From Candidatus Gastranaerophilales bacterium (GTDB lineage Bacteria; Cyanobacteriota; Vampirovibrionia; Gastranaerophilales; Gastranaerophilaceae): a DNA stretch of 64,000 bases. The position numbers and the translations under genes were made by a program. Shown piece after piece: positions 54,815 to 63,290 of this stretch (positions within the stretch are counted from its first letter, which is position 1; every line of letters starts with the position of its first letter). The stretch is from positions 62,001 to 126,000 of the forward strand of contig CALUPV010000001.1 of NCBI GenBank assembly GCA_944322745.1. The letters run 5' to 3'. The notes below the pieces were generated by a model, which was given only the letters and a program-made list of their open reading frames with translations, did no database searches and was not told where the DNA came from.

Positions 54815-56908
54815 TCACAGAGTTTCTACTTTTTCTTTCTGCGGGAAAGTATATTTCATAAATAAACCTGCTCTAAAATGAATTCCCGGAGCATAATACG
54901 AAGTCGGACCTGTTTTATACATAGAAATATCTTGATCAAGAAGGTTATATACAGTGCCATTTAGGGATATTTCAGTATTTTCAGTTTTAAGTAATCTAAC
55001 TTTACCTCCTATTTTTACGTCAACATATCCGTTTGTTTTATCTGAATTTTGAGTTGCAGACATATAGCGACCTGAATTAGCTTCAACTCCTGCATATAAA
55101 TTAACTATTTCATTAGGAATCCAATAAATTGTTCCCTTAATTGAGTTTCTTGGACAACCGGGTAAATCCGTATGAGTTGTTTTATCCTCTGAATCAGTAT
55201 AAGTATAACTTGCGATTGCTTTTAACCAAGGTCTGGGTTCCCAAGTTATTTTTCCTTCGTAGCCCTGTATTCTTGCCCTGTCAACATTAACGTATTGTCC
55301 GACATAAACCCACGTTATAGGGTCTGTTTCACCTCTATAAGCAATATAATCATTATAATCACTGTTAAAATAACCAAAATCAATTGTTAATTTTTCATCA
55401 AAGAAGGACTGAGTAACACCTACATCCCAGCTTTCCATTTTTTCCGCTTTTAAATTAGGATTCGCCAGTGATTGCATATAAGATGAATTAAGTGTTCCAA
55501 AACGTTGATACAATGTAGGATTATTAACACTCTGCCCCCAAGAACTTCTGAATTTAGTTTTTGAGCCTTCTAAATTAAACGTAGGTAGAACTAATGCTGC
55601 AGACACATTTGGCGTAACATATGTACCGAAATCAGAATTATTAATAATTCTTGCACCGCCTCTTATAAATAACTTATCTTTAATGTTTATTAAATCATTA
55701 ACAAATACATCATTTTGTATCGTATTACCGGAGTATCCATTAAGAACGGTTCCTGTCCACATAGCTACATCTCTTGTATGACCATCTATAAATTCTGTTT
55801 CAAAATTGTAACCGACAGATAAAGTATTCCAATCTGCAACTTTATAATTATGTTGAGTTACAAAATTAAGTCTGGTACTATCTATCTTTGAAATTGATTC
55901 ATAAAACGGATCACCGCTTAAATTGTCCGGCAGAACATAACTGTTACTTTCATTATGATATACTCCAAACTTTGCATCATAGGTATATTTTTCATTCGGA
56001 CTATGTGAATAAGAAAGAACATTCATTATATCGTAATTAAGACCATAATTATTCGGCGATTGATATATTCCGTATGGATATGATTGTTGATAACCAACCC
56101 CCAAGCCTTTTCTTGCTCTTGAAAATCTAAATATGTTGCGTACTTCAGCTTTTTCATCAAGAATTCTTTTACCTATATTTGTAACTATATTCAAATTATT
56201 ATAATCATCATTACGGATATCTCCCAAACCGGTAGCACTCATACCACCATCAGTTTTAAACCAAGTCAAGCCCATATAATAATCTATAGAATGATTGCCA
56301 CCCATAAGCGCTAATCGTTCTTTAAAAGTCCCAAGATTTCCCATCTCACTGCCCATTTCAATTGATAACGGACCTCGACCTCGTCTCGTCTGCATTGCAA
56401 TTAAACCGCCTGAAGCATTTGTACCTGCCAAATTACCTTGAGGACCTCTTATTATTTCTATCCTTTCTAAATCGTCAGTTAATATAAATTGAGGTTCTAC
56501 GCCGGGACTTGTCATAGATGTTCTGTCTGCTCTTATACCATCAATCGTCATCCGGACTCTATCTGTACCACGCAACCTTACGGAAGACACTGATCCATCT
56601 GAACCATTTGCATTTTGAACAAAAAGGCTACCTGTTTGGTTTAATAATTCTGATAATAAAGGAGAATTTTGCCTCGTAATTTCTTTACGTGTAATAATAT
56701 CAACACTGGCACCGGCTGACTCTATTGATTCTGCATAATTACTATATGAGTATATTTCCTTTTCCTTAACATCCCCATATAGAATCAATTTATCTGAGGA
56801 TTTTTCATCAGGAGTATCCAAATCCAACTCTACTACTTCTTCCACTGCTTGCATTGGCATAACAGAAAATAATGCCGTGGCAAGCATCGCATAAAACATC
56901 TTTTTCAT
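54815..56908 (-). CDS. btuB: TonB-dependent outer membrane receptor, probably for B12
   Basis: 697 residues. A signal peptide (MKKMFYAMLATALFSVMPMQA) is followed by a plug domain (SVDIITRKEITRQNSPLLSE, VSSVRLRGTDRVRMTIDGIR, LERIEIIRGPQGNLAGTNAS) and a C-terminal beta-barrel with many aromatic strand ends. The last strand, HFRAGLFMKYTF, is followed by a short extra tail PQKEKVETL. A cobalamin riboswitch precedes it and BtuCDF follow, so B12 or another corrinoid is the likely ligand. TonB and ExbBD genes are not in the window. Confidence 0.88.
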   Translation of the reverse strand: MKKMFYAMLATALFSVMPMQAVEEVVELDLDTPDEKSSDKLILYGDVKEKEIYSYSNYAESIESAGASVDIITRKEITRQNSPLLSELLNQTGSLFVQNANGSDGSVSSVRLRGTDRVRMTIDGIRADRTSMTSPGVEPQFILTDDLERIEIIRGPQGNLAGTNASGGLIAMQTRRGRGPLSIEMGSEMGNLGTFKERLALMGGNHSIDYYMGLTWFKTDGGMSATGLGDIRNDDYNNLNIVTNIGKRILDEKAEVRNIFRFSRARKGLGVGYQQSYPYGIYQSPNNYGLNYDIMNVLSYSHSPNEKYTYDAKFGVYHNESNSYVLPDNLSGDPFYESISKIDSTRLNFVTQHNYKVADWNTLSVGYNFETEFIDGHTRDVAMWTGTVLNGYSGNTIQNDVFVNDLINIKDKLFIRGGARIINNSDFGTYVTPNVSAALVLPTFNLEGSKTKFRSSWGQSVNNPTLYQRFGTLNSSYMQSLANPNLKAEKMESWDVGVTQSFFDEKLTIDFGYFNSDYNDYIAYRGETDPITWVYVGQYVNVDRARIQGYEGKITWEPRPWLKAIASYTYTDSEDKTTHTDLPGCPRNSIKGTIYWIPNEIVNLYAGVEANSGRYMSATQNSDKTNGYVDVKIGGKVRLLKTENTEISLNGTVYNLLDQDISMYKTGPTSYYAPGIHFRAGLFMKYTFPQKEKVETL

Positions 56909-56940
56909 AAAATTTTAACCTCGTGCTCGCAAGTAATTCC

Positions 56941-57033
56941 AGACAAAATAGGTATTCTGACTTCAAAAGGATAAACCTTTCCTTACAGCTACGGCATAGT
57001 CACTCGTACGAGTAGTTTCCCTATAACGTCTCT
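56941..57033 (-). ncRNA. Cobalamin riboswitch upstream of btuB
   Basis: On the minus strand: TATAGGGAAAC, then GCCGTAGCTGTAAGG and GAAGTCAGAATACC, the standard B12-box elements in the right order. GAC and GTC at the ends can close the outer stem. It is compact (about 95 nucleotides), so peripheral helices are reduced. It ends about 33 bases before the btuB ATG and probably controls translation, as no clear terminator follows. Confidence 0.85.
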
Positions 57034-57036
57034 TCT

Positions 57037-57064
57037 AGATTAACATTTTTTTTATTTTTGTCAA
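57037..57064 (-). promoter_or_regulatory. Promoter of the btu operon
   Basis: On the minus strand TTGACA (57059-57064), a 16-base spacer and TAATCT (57037-57042) with TG just upstream of the -10. Transcription would start near 57030, exactly at the riboswitch 5' stem. Confidence 0.7.
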
Positions 57065-57136
57065 TATAATAAAAAAAAAACAAACAAAAAAATTGACTAT
57101 AATATTAAAAAAAATTAAGCTTACTATTACTCAAAA

Positions 57137-57165
57137 TTTACTACAGATATATTGCATGATAAACT
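57137..57165 (+). promoter_or_regulatory. Candidate promoter of the structured leader
   Basis: TTTACT (57137-57142), 17-base spacer, TAAACT (57160-57165) with TG one base upstream (extended -10). Start predicted near 57172. Moderate match only. Confidence 0.35.
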
Positions 57166-57171
57166 TAACAA

Positions 57172-57318
57172 AGTTAGTAATGAGGAAATCGAGTGGAATT
57201 CTTGAACCGGACCGCGGCCGTATAGTCGGAATGCTCTAATTCTTATATGGGTTGCGTGTATCCTGCCTATATACTGAAGAAGAGCTCCTTACGTTAAGCG
57301 TATAAGGAGTTTTTTATT
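57172..57318 (+). ncRNA. Structured leader RNA with SD-containing terminator
   Basis: A GC-rich patch (ACCGGACCGCGGCCG, about 57206-57220) stands out from the AT-rich surroundings. CCGGAC and GTCGG can pair around it. A second long hairpin joins 57233-57251 to 57266-57285: ATATGGG/CCTATAT, TTCTT/AAGAA and GCTC/GAGC. A terminator follows, CTCCTTA (57285-57291) with TAAGGAG (57303-57309), then six T. The 3' arm holds the AAGGAG ribosome binding site for the TTG start at 57319. This layout suits a riboswitch, an attenuator or a separate small RNA. I could not match it to a known class. Confidence 0.6.
57285..57315 (+). terminator. Terminator that contains the next gene's ribosome binding site
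   Basis: Seven-base perfect stem CTCCTTA/TAAGGAG, loop CGTTAAGCGTA, then TTTTTT. AAGGAG is nine bases before the TTG start, so folding would both end transcription and hide the start signal. Confidence 0.65.
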
Positions 57319-58038
57319 TTGCCGACACCAATATCATTACAATCTAATAATAGAGCAGGATTATGTCCACATGGGCTTCCACCTTCTGCTTGCCCTATTT
57401 GTAGTGGTGGTGGCATGGCTGGTGGTGGAAGAGTAAAAGAAGCTGTAGTTTCAAAACCAATGAATTCAGGCGAATGGTCATTTATGAAATGTTATGCAGC
57501 AGGACTTGCAATGCGAGCTCAAGAAGCAAGAGTTGAAAATGCAAAAACTGCATTTGAACGTCAAATTGAGTTTGCTCAACAACTTGGAAAAAACATACAA
57601 AATATTGCGGATAAAATCCAAAATGCCATTCAGAATTTACAAAACAGTTCGCCTGTTATTATCCAAAATATCTTACAAGTAATCAATAATTCAATAATTA
57701 ATCCTATATTAAACCTAATATCTCAAATACCTAAATTAATTGAAAATATAGCTGAACTTCAAAAAAAGCTTGGAGAAATGCTTCAACAAGCCGGGGAAAA
57801 GCTCACAGCTTTACTTGGTGATATTAAAAACTTCATAGACAGAAAAGTTATCGATAACATAAAAAAACAAATTAAGAAATTTTTCTTATGGTTTACAACA
57901 GATTTAGAAGATGAAAATTACAAAAATGACGATGCTTTAGAAGTATTCAAAGCAAGAGAAATGAAAAAGTATTTAGTTAATATTGTAACTAAGATTAAGA
58001 AACGGAATGACAATGATAATAGAGCCAATAAAGAATAA
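57319..58038 (+). CDS. Lineage-specific protein with a CPHG-CPIC cysteine motif
   Basis: 239 residues. A short N-terminal motif CPHGLPPSACPICSGGG (residues 15-31, three Cys and a His, a possible zinc site) is followed by Gly residues, then a long amphipathic helical region (about 60-180) with many Gln, Asn and Ile. The C-terminus is charged. Start codon is TTG, fixed by AAGGAG at nine bases. First of three genes after the structured leader. No family recognised; function unknown. Confidence 0.7.
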   Translation: MPTPISLQSNNRAGLCPHGLPPSACPICSGGGMAGGGRVKEAVVSKPMNSGEWSFMKCYAAGLAMRAQEARVENAKTAFERQIEFAQQLGKNIQNIADKIQNAIQNLQNSSPVIIQNILQVINNSIINPILNLISQIPKLIENIAELQKKLGEMLQQAGEKLTALLGDIKNFIDRKVIDNIKKQIKKFFLWFTTDLEDENYKNDDALEVFKAREMKKYLVNIVTKIKKRNDNDNRANKE

Positions 58039-59545
58039 ACAAGTTGATATAAAGAAAAAGAAAAAGAAGGAAGAGAAACCTGATAAAACAATGAATAAAA
58101 CACTGCAAGGAGTTTTAATAAACAGTCATGTCCGAACCAATCAGGAAACAGGTTACTCATTTAATGACATAAAAGATTCTTTATTAATTAGTGATTCAAC
58201 AAATTACTATTCTACAAACGGAACGGTAAAAAAGAGCGAAAACGAAAGTTCTTTTGATACAAAAAAAGCAATTAAACCATTATTAATAGGAACAAGCTTA
58301 ATTGTCGGCGGATGTTTTGCAATAAGCGCCATTTTAAAAAAATCATCAAAAGCATTGTTAACAACAGCCAATTTTGAACATTTACCTGATTTAGCTATAA
58401 ATATGAATATAAAAGAAGAGCCACAATTTGCTATATATCGAGCAATAAGAGATCCAAATTTCAAAAATTTATTCGGAGCTGCTGCTGTTTTTCTTATGAG
58501 TGGAATAACCATTGCGTGTAAAAATTTTGTAGAAGGCGCAAAAGAAGTTTGGACAAAGAAACAATCAGCAGATATTGAAAAAAATCTTCAAGAAAATTTA
58601 ATTGAAGTTGAGACAAATGCTTTTTCAGGAAAGCTAAAAGTCGTAAATGATTTAATGCAAAACAATGTAAAATATTTTGACGAAGTCATAAATAACAGAA
58701 AAGAAAAAGCTTCTACGCCTGAAGTTTTCTCAGGATTTTTATCTTTTAAAGGTGAAAATAATGAAAAAGAAACATCTCAAAAAGACAATACAATAATTAA
58801 CAAAAACCTAAAATATGCCGCACTAATTGGAGGGGTAATAATAGGCGCTGTTATCCTTGGGAAATTAAGCATTTCAAATCTTAGAAAAACTCTTGAATAC
58901 ACAAATAAATACGCAAATAATTATACTGAAAAAACCATAGATGCAATTAACGGAATTAGTAATAAAGCAGACAAAAAGGACTTACCAAAGGTTATAGAAT
59001 TTTTAAAATCAATTTGTGCAAAGCCTGATTATATAAAAGAAGTTGCGAAAAAATATAACCTTTCTGACAATGAAGTACAATCAATAATTCATGCAGTTGA
59101 AGAATCAAAGAAGACCATTTTTGCTGATGCACCGACAGCTCTTGGCGGCATTCCTCAAAAAGTCCAATATTATTGCTATATAGATGAGAATAGAGGTCAC
59201 TTATACAACTGGATATTGAATCCCCAAAACAAATTTACAAAGTTAATTTTTGGAGCTTTTACAATTTCGAGTGCTATAGGTTATCTTTTCAAACAAGGAA
59301 TGGATGCAATAAAAGAAGTAACAGTTATGAAGGAAAACGCAAAAACTGAACTTGATTTAAGAAAAAGACTTGTAGATGTTGAAATTGCAAACTTTAAAGC
59401 GAAAAAGGAAAGTGCAATCAATCCGCTTCTTGAAAATTTTGCAAAACACTCAAATGACGGTTCTAAAACAAAAGAAGAATTAAAACAATTGGCAGACAAT
59501 ATATTAATGGAAACAAAAAATGGTCCGCCATACGTATACAACTAA
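58007..59545 (+). CDS. Hypothetical membrane protein, lineage-specific
   Basis: 512 residues. A very basic N-terminus (KKKKKKEEKPDK, about 17-28) is followed by hydrophobic helices at about 87-107, 152-168, 265-283 and 415-432, joined by long charged helical segments. Its start overlaps the previous gene by 32 bases, so translation is coupled. Architecture (basic N-terminus, separated single helices) resembles the 611-residue protein at 48512. No family recognised. Confidence 0.65.
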   Translation: MTMIIEPIKNKQVDIKKKKKKEEKPDKTMNKTLQGVLINSHVRTNQETGYSFNDIKDSLLISDSTNYYSTNGTVKKSENESSFDTKKAIKPLLIGTSLIVGGCFAISAILKKSSKALLTTANFEHLPDLAINMNIKEEPQFAIYRAIRDPNFKNLFGAAAVFLMSGITIACKNFVEGAKEVWTKKQSADIEKNLQENLIEVETNAFSGKLKVVNDLMQNNVKYFDEVINNRKEKASTPEVFSGFLSFKGENNEKETSQKDNTIINKNLKYAALIGGVIIGAVILGKLSISNLRKTLEYTNKYANNYTEKTIDAINGISNKADKKDLPKVIEFLKSICAKPDYIKEVAKKYNLSDNEVQSIIHAVEESKKTIFADAPTALGGIPQKVQYYCYIDENRGHLYNWILNPQNKFTKLIFGAFTISSAIGYLFKQGMDAIKEVTVMKENAKTELDLRKRLVDVEIANFKAKKESAINPLLENFAKHSNDGSKTKEELKQLADNILMETKNGPPYVYN

Positions 59546-59554
59546 GGAAAAATT

Positions 59555-60046
59555 ATGAAAATAGCAAACATAAATATTCAGAATAATGTTTCACAACTTG
59601 GTCAAGGAGTAACTTTTCCAAATCATCAAAGAAATTACTGTACTTTCAACGAAAAAAGAACAGAAGAACTTGTTAACGCAAAAGAAGAGGCTCTACCATA
59701 TATTGATACATTTTTAAAATCTGCCTGGAGTGAAGAACAAGTATTAGATGGGCTTCAAGTACTTGATAAAATGCTTGATAAAGGCGTAAAAGGCATAGAT
59801 AAAATGTATCCGACAATTGCAAGATTTAACGATGTAACCTCTCCAAATGTACAAGTAATGTTAGCAGGAATTTACAGAAAAACACTTGTTCCGGATGCTT
59901 TTGGACCTTTAAATAAAATGATGACAAGACAAACCCTAATGCCAAATTCACCTTATTTTGATCCTACAGAAGAAATAGGAGGTGCAATTATGGAATATTT
60001 AAAGAATCAATCTAATATTAATTCTTCAACAATCATAAAACATTAA
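59555..60046 (+). CDS. Hypothetical soluble protein, lineage-specific
   Basis: 163 residues, no signal or membrane segment. It begins MKIANINIQNNVSQLGQGVT, and the remainder is helical (ERTEELVNAKEEALPYIDTF, LDGLQVLDKMLDKGVKGIDK). AAGGAAAAATT precedes the ATG, ten bases after the previous stop. The stop overlaps that of the convergent TPR gene. No family recognised. Confidence 0.65.
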   Translation: MKIANINIQNNVSQLGQGVTFPNHQRNYCTFNEKRTEELVNAKEEALPYIDTFLKSAWSEEQVLDGLQVLDKMLDKGVKGIDKMYPTIARFNDVTSPNVQVMLAGIYRKTLVPDAFGPLNKMMTRQTLMPNSPYFDPTEEIGGAIMEYLKNQSNINSSTIIKH

Positions 60047-60726
60047 TAGAAACTGTTTATATTTTCAATAATATCAGAAGCTTCCTCTTCTGTTTGCTGT
60101 TCTTGCGGAATTTTTTTATCTTTAAAAAGATATTTATATTTAGCTTCTTCTAGTTCTTGTGAATTATCAGGATGTTTTGCCGATGTATATTCATTTAATT
60201 TTTTCATTACTGCTTTTGATTTAGCATTTAAATGAATACATATTTGATAATACAATTCTGCATTTTCCAAATCACCTAATTTTTCATAACATTTTGCACT
60301 TTGAAGATTAGTATCGAAATCTTTCAATAGGCCTGATGCTAATGCCAATTTATAATACTCTATAGCCGTAGAATATTCTTGAAAACTATAGAAAAAATCC
60401 CCCATTGCTCTTTGAAGTTTAGGATCAGCCGGATTCATATTATATGCCTTTAAAACATATAATTTCGCCTCTGCTCTATCTTGAAGAAGTTGATTTACTT
60501 TGGATAGCCCCAATAATGCTTTTGTATTTACAGGATTTTTTTGATATTCTTCTTCATATAAAATTCTTGCTTTATGAATATACTCATAGCCTTCTTCTTG
60601 ATTAGATGTTGTTTGAGCTTTCCTTAAAAATTTTTCAGCTTTAGAAAAATTATCTGCCAATGCACAATTTAAAGATAAAAAAATTATCAATAAAGTATAT
60701 ATTAGTTTATTTCGTAAATTTTTCAT
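60043..60726 (-). CDS. Exported TPR protein
   Basis: About 227 residues. A signal peptide (LIYTLLIIFLSLNCALA) is followed by four or five TPR-like units (EGYEYIHKARILYEEEYQKN, TKALLGLSKVNQLLQDRAEA, DPKLQRAMGDFFYSFQEYST, DTNLQSAKCYEKLGDLENAE). Probably a periplasmic scaffold. An upstream in-frame TTG is rejected in favour of the ATG at 60726. Confidence 0.78.
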   Translation of the reverse strand: MKNLRNKLIYTLLIIFLSLNCALADNFSKAEKFLRKAQTTSNQEEGYEYIHKARILYEEEYQKNPVNTKALLGLSKVNQLLQDRAEAKLYVLKAYNMNPADPKLQRAMGDFFYSFQEYSTAIEYYKLALASGLLKDFDTNLQSAKCYEKLGDLENAELYYQICIHLNAKSKAVMKKLNEYTSAKHPDNSQELEEAKYKYLFKDKKIPQEQQTEEEASDIIENINSFY

Positions 60727-60818
60727 AATCAAACTTAATAATATCCACTCTAACTATTTATCTTAATAATAACTATATGTTATAAATAATTCAAGGTTAG
60801 CGATAAGGATAGTAATAA

Positions 60819-61172
60819 ATGCAAGAAATTGGGGTTTTGTTTTCTTTTATACTTTTTTCTCTTTTATTCGCTGTTTTTATGCTATTGTGTTCCATCATTT
60901 CTTCACCTAAAGCAAATAATGACAATAAAACCAGCATCTATGAATGCGGATTAAATATAAAAGAAAAATTTAATTGTAAATTTAAAATACAATTCTTTAT
61001 TTATGCAATTTTATTTTTAATTTTTGATATTGAAACAATATTTATATTTCCTTTTGCTATAAGTTATAGTTTCCTTGGGTTATTTGCTTTCATTGAAATT
61101 TCTATATTTTTAGCTTTACTTTTATTAGGATTAATTTATGCAATAAGAACAAAGATGTTAAGGTTTAGATAA
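60819..61172 (+). CDS. nuoA: NADH-quinone oxidoreductase subunit A
   Basis: 117 residues, three membrane helices. [20 protein letters not shown] carries the conserved loop with ECG, followed by [24 protein letters not shown], the NuoA/NdhC core. First of a tightly coupled nuoABCDH series. An AAGGATAGTAATAA site precedes the ATG. Confidence 0.93.
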   Translation: MQEIGVLFSFILFSLLFAVFMLLCSIISSPKANNDNKTSIYECGLNIKEKFNCKFKIQFFIYAILFLIFDIETIFIFPFAISYSFLGLFAFIEISIFLALLLLGLIYAIRTKMLRFR

Positions 61173-61726
61173 TGAATATTATTTTATCAACAATAGATGC
61201 AATATCTAACTGGGCAAGGTCAAATTCATTATGGCCGTTGACTTTTGCCACATCTTGCTGTGGCATAGAAATGATGTCGGTATCAGCTTCTGACTATGAT
61301 ATAGCAAGATTTGGTTCTGAAGTTTTCAGAGCTTCCCCAAGGCAAGCGGATCTATTAATTATAGCAGGCACAATAACTCATAAAATGGCACCATTACTAT
61401 TAAAATTATACGAACAAATGCCGGAACCAAAGTATGTTATTGCAATGGGTGCTTGTGCTTGCTCTGGCGGAATGTTTAAAAATGGTTCTTACTCTGTTGT
61501 TTACGGGGCAGATAAGATTATTCCCGTCGATATTTATTTACCTATGTGCCCGCCAAAACCTGAAGCTCTTATTGATTCTATAAGAAAACTTCAATCAGAA
61601 ATAAAAAATGAATCCTTAACTACAAGAAAAGAATTTATAGCAAAACATAAGTCTAAATTAAAGATTCAAGATGACCTTGATATTTTAATACAAGAAGATG
61701 TTAATATTTATAGAATGGGGATATAG
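61172..61726 (+). CDS. nuoB: NADH-quinone oxidoreductase subunit B
   Basis: 184 residues of the N2-cluster subunit. The four cluster cysteines are in [12 protein letters not shown] (29, 30), [11 protein letters not shown] (95) and [10 protein letters not shown] (126), and [21 protein letters not shown] is conserved. It passes electrons to quinone. The start overlaps the nuoA stop by one base. Confidence 0.96.
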   Translation: MNIILSTIDAISNWARSNSLWPLTFATSCCGIEMMSVSASDYDIARFGSEVFRASPRQADLLIIAGTITHKMAPLLLKLYEQMPEPKYVIAMGACACSGGMFKNGSYSVVYGADKIIPVDIYLPMCPPKPEALIDSIRKLQSEIKNESLTTRKEFIAKHKSKLKIQDDLDILIQEDVNIYRMGI

Positions 61727-61729
61727 TTT

Positions 61730-62182
61730 GTGTTTAAAGAATTTGAAACAAAATATAATATATTAAATAAGACTATAATTCTACCAAATATTCAAGAATT
61801 CTATATTAAAAAAGAGAATATAAAAGAAGCATTAAGGTACTTAAAGAATTCTCCTGAGACAATATTTTCAAGGCTAGATTGCATTATTGCAAAAGATAAT
61901 TCAAAGAATTTTACTGTTAGCTATATTTTAAACTCTGATACATATAATACAAAATGTGCAATAAGTTATTATCTGGACTACGAAGAGGCTGAAACTGTAA
62001 GCATTTTCGACATATATAAAAATGCAATTTGGGACGAGAGAGAAATTTATGACCTATTTGGCATTAAATTTAATAATCACCCAGACCTAAAAAGAATTTT
62101 GCTACCAAATTCATTTAAAGGAAATCCTTTAAGAAAAGACTACATTGCAAATGATGAAAGACTCAAATGGAATAATGACTAA
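61730..62182 (+). CDS. nuoC: NADH-quinone oxidoreductase subunit C
   Basis: 150 residues of the 30-kDa subunit family. [38 protein letters not shown] and KGNPLRKDY are the signature end. The N-terminal region is divergent. GTG start, three bases after nuoB. The end overlaps nuoD. Confidence 0.9.
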   Translation: MFKEFETKYNILNKTIILPNIQEFYIKKENIKEALRYLKNSPETIFSRLDCIIAKDNSKNFTVSYILNSDTYNTKCAISYYLDYEEAETVSIFDIYKNAIWDEREIYDLFGIKFNNHPDLKRILLPNSFKGNPLRKDYIANDERLKWNND

Positions 62183-63290
62183 AACTTCTGAACGTACAAT
62201 GCAAATAAATATAGGACCGCAACACCCATCAACACATGGAGTGTTAAGAATGCTTGTGACGTTAAGTGGCGAACAAATAATAAAAATAGACCCCATAATC
62301 GGCTACCTGCACCGTGGTATGGAAAAAATGGCAGAAACAAGAACATATTTGCAATACTTACCTATTGTTGACAGGATTGATTATCTTTCAGGTTTTTTCT
62401 GTTCATATGCTTACATTTCAGCTATTGAGAATTTAATTAATACAGATATTCCGATAAAAGCAAAATATATAAGAACACTTACAATGGAAATGAACAGAAT
62501 TTCATCACATCTTCTTTGGCTAGGCTGCTATCTGCTTGATTTAGGAGCCACTTCACCATTATTTTACACTTTTATTGAAAGAGAAAAAATATTAAATATT
62601 TTTGAAGATTTAACAGGCTCAAGAATGATGTATAACTACTATACTTTTGGCGGTATTAAAAGGGATATAGAAAAAGAACTTTTAATAAGAATTAAAAATT
62701 TTTCCAATGAATTTTTAAAAGCAGTTAGAGAATATGAAGACTTAATAACAAACAACCCTATTTTTATTACAAGAACAAAAGACATAGGAATATTATCGAA
62801 AGAAGATGCAACGGAATATTCCATAACTGGTGCCAATTTAAGAGCTTGCTCAATACCAAAAGATTTAAGAAAAGATTCTCCTTATCTTATATATAATAAT
62901 TTAGAATTTTCTGTTCCTATAGGAACAATTTCCGATTCTCATTCCCGCTACCTTATGAGAATAAAGGAAATGAAAGAAAGTAATAAAATAATAAATCAAT
63001 GTACAGATTGGCTTTTATCAAATATAGAAGATAAAGAAATAAATACAAAAATAAATCCGTTAACAATAAAACCAAACGGAACTGCTTTAGGAGAAGTCGA
63101 ATCAACGAGAGGACTTTTACAATGCTATATAGAAGCAAACGGAAGAGAATTTCCAAACCGCATTAAATGGAGAACCCCGTCATTCTATGCAACTCAAGCA
63201 ATCAATACAATTGCAAAAGGATTTATGCTTCCTGATTTAATGTCAATCTTTGGCAGTTTAGATATAATCATGCCGGAGGTAGACAGATAA
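62175..63290 (+). CDS. nuoD: NADH-quinone oxidoreductase subunit D
   Basis: 371 residues of the 49-kDa subunit. [16 protein letters not shown] carries the quinone-site His, [33 protein letters not shown] the conserved Tyr region, with [18 protein letters not shown], and the C-terminal [16 protein letters not shown] at 62175 overlaps the nuoC stop by eight bases. Confidence 0.95.
   Translation: MTKTSERTMQINIGPQHPSTHGVLRMLVTLSGEQIIKIDPIIGYLHRGMEKMAETRTYLQYLPIVDRIDYLSGFFCSYAYISAIENLINTDIPIKAKYIRTLTMEMNRISSHLLWLGCYLLDLGATSPLFYTFIEREKILNIFEDLTGSRMMYNYYTFGGIKRDIEKELLIRIKNFSNEFLKAVREYEDLITNNPIFITRTKDIGILSKEDATEYSITGANLRACSIPKDLRKDSPYLIYNNLEFSVPIGTISDSHSRYLMRIKEMKESNKIINQCTDWLLSNIEDKEINTKINPLTIKPNGTALGEVESTRGLLQCYIEANGREFPNRIKWRTPSFYATQAINTIAKGFMLPDLMSIFGSLDIIMPEVDR

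Noticed and set aside
57190-57240. T-box-like ACCGCGG in the leader
   Set aside because: The surrounding T-box consensus and a specifier loop are missing, and the downstream gene is not an aminoacyl-tRNA synthetase or amino acid gene.
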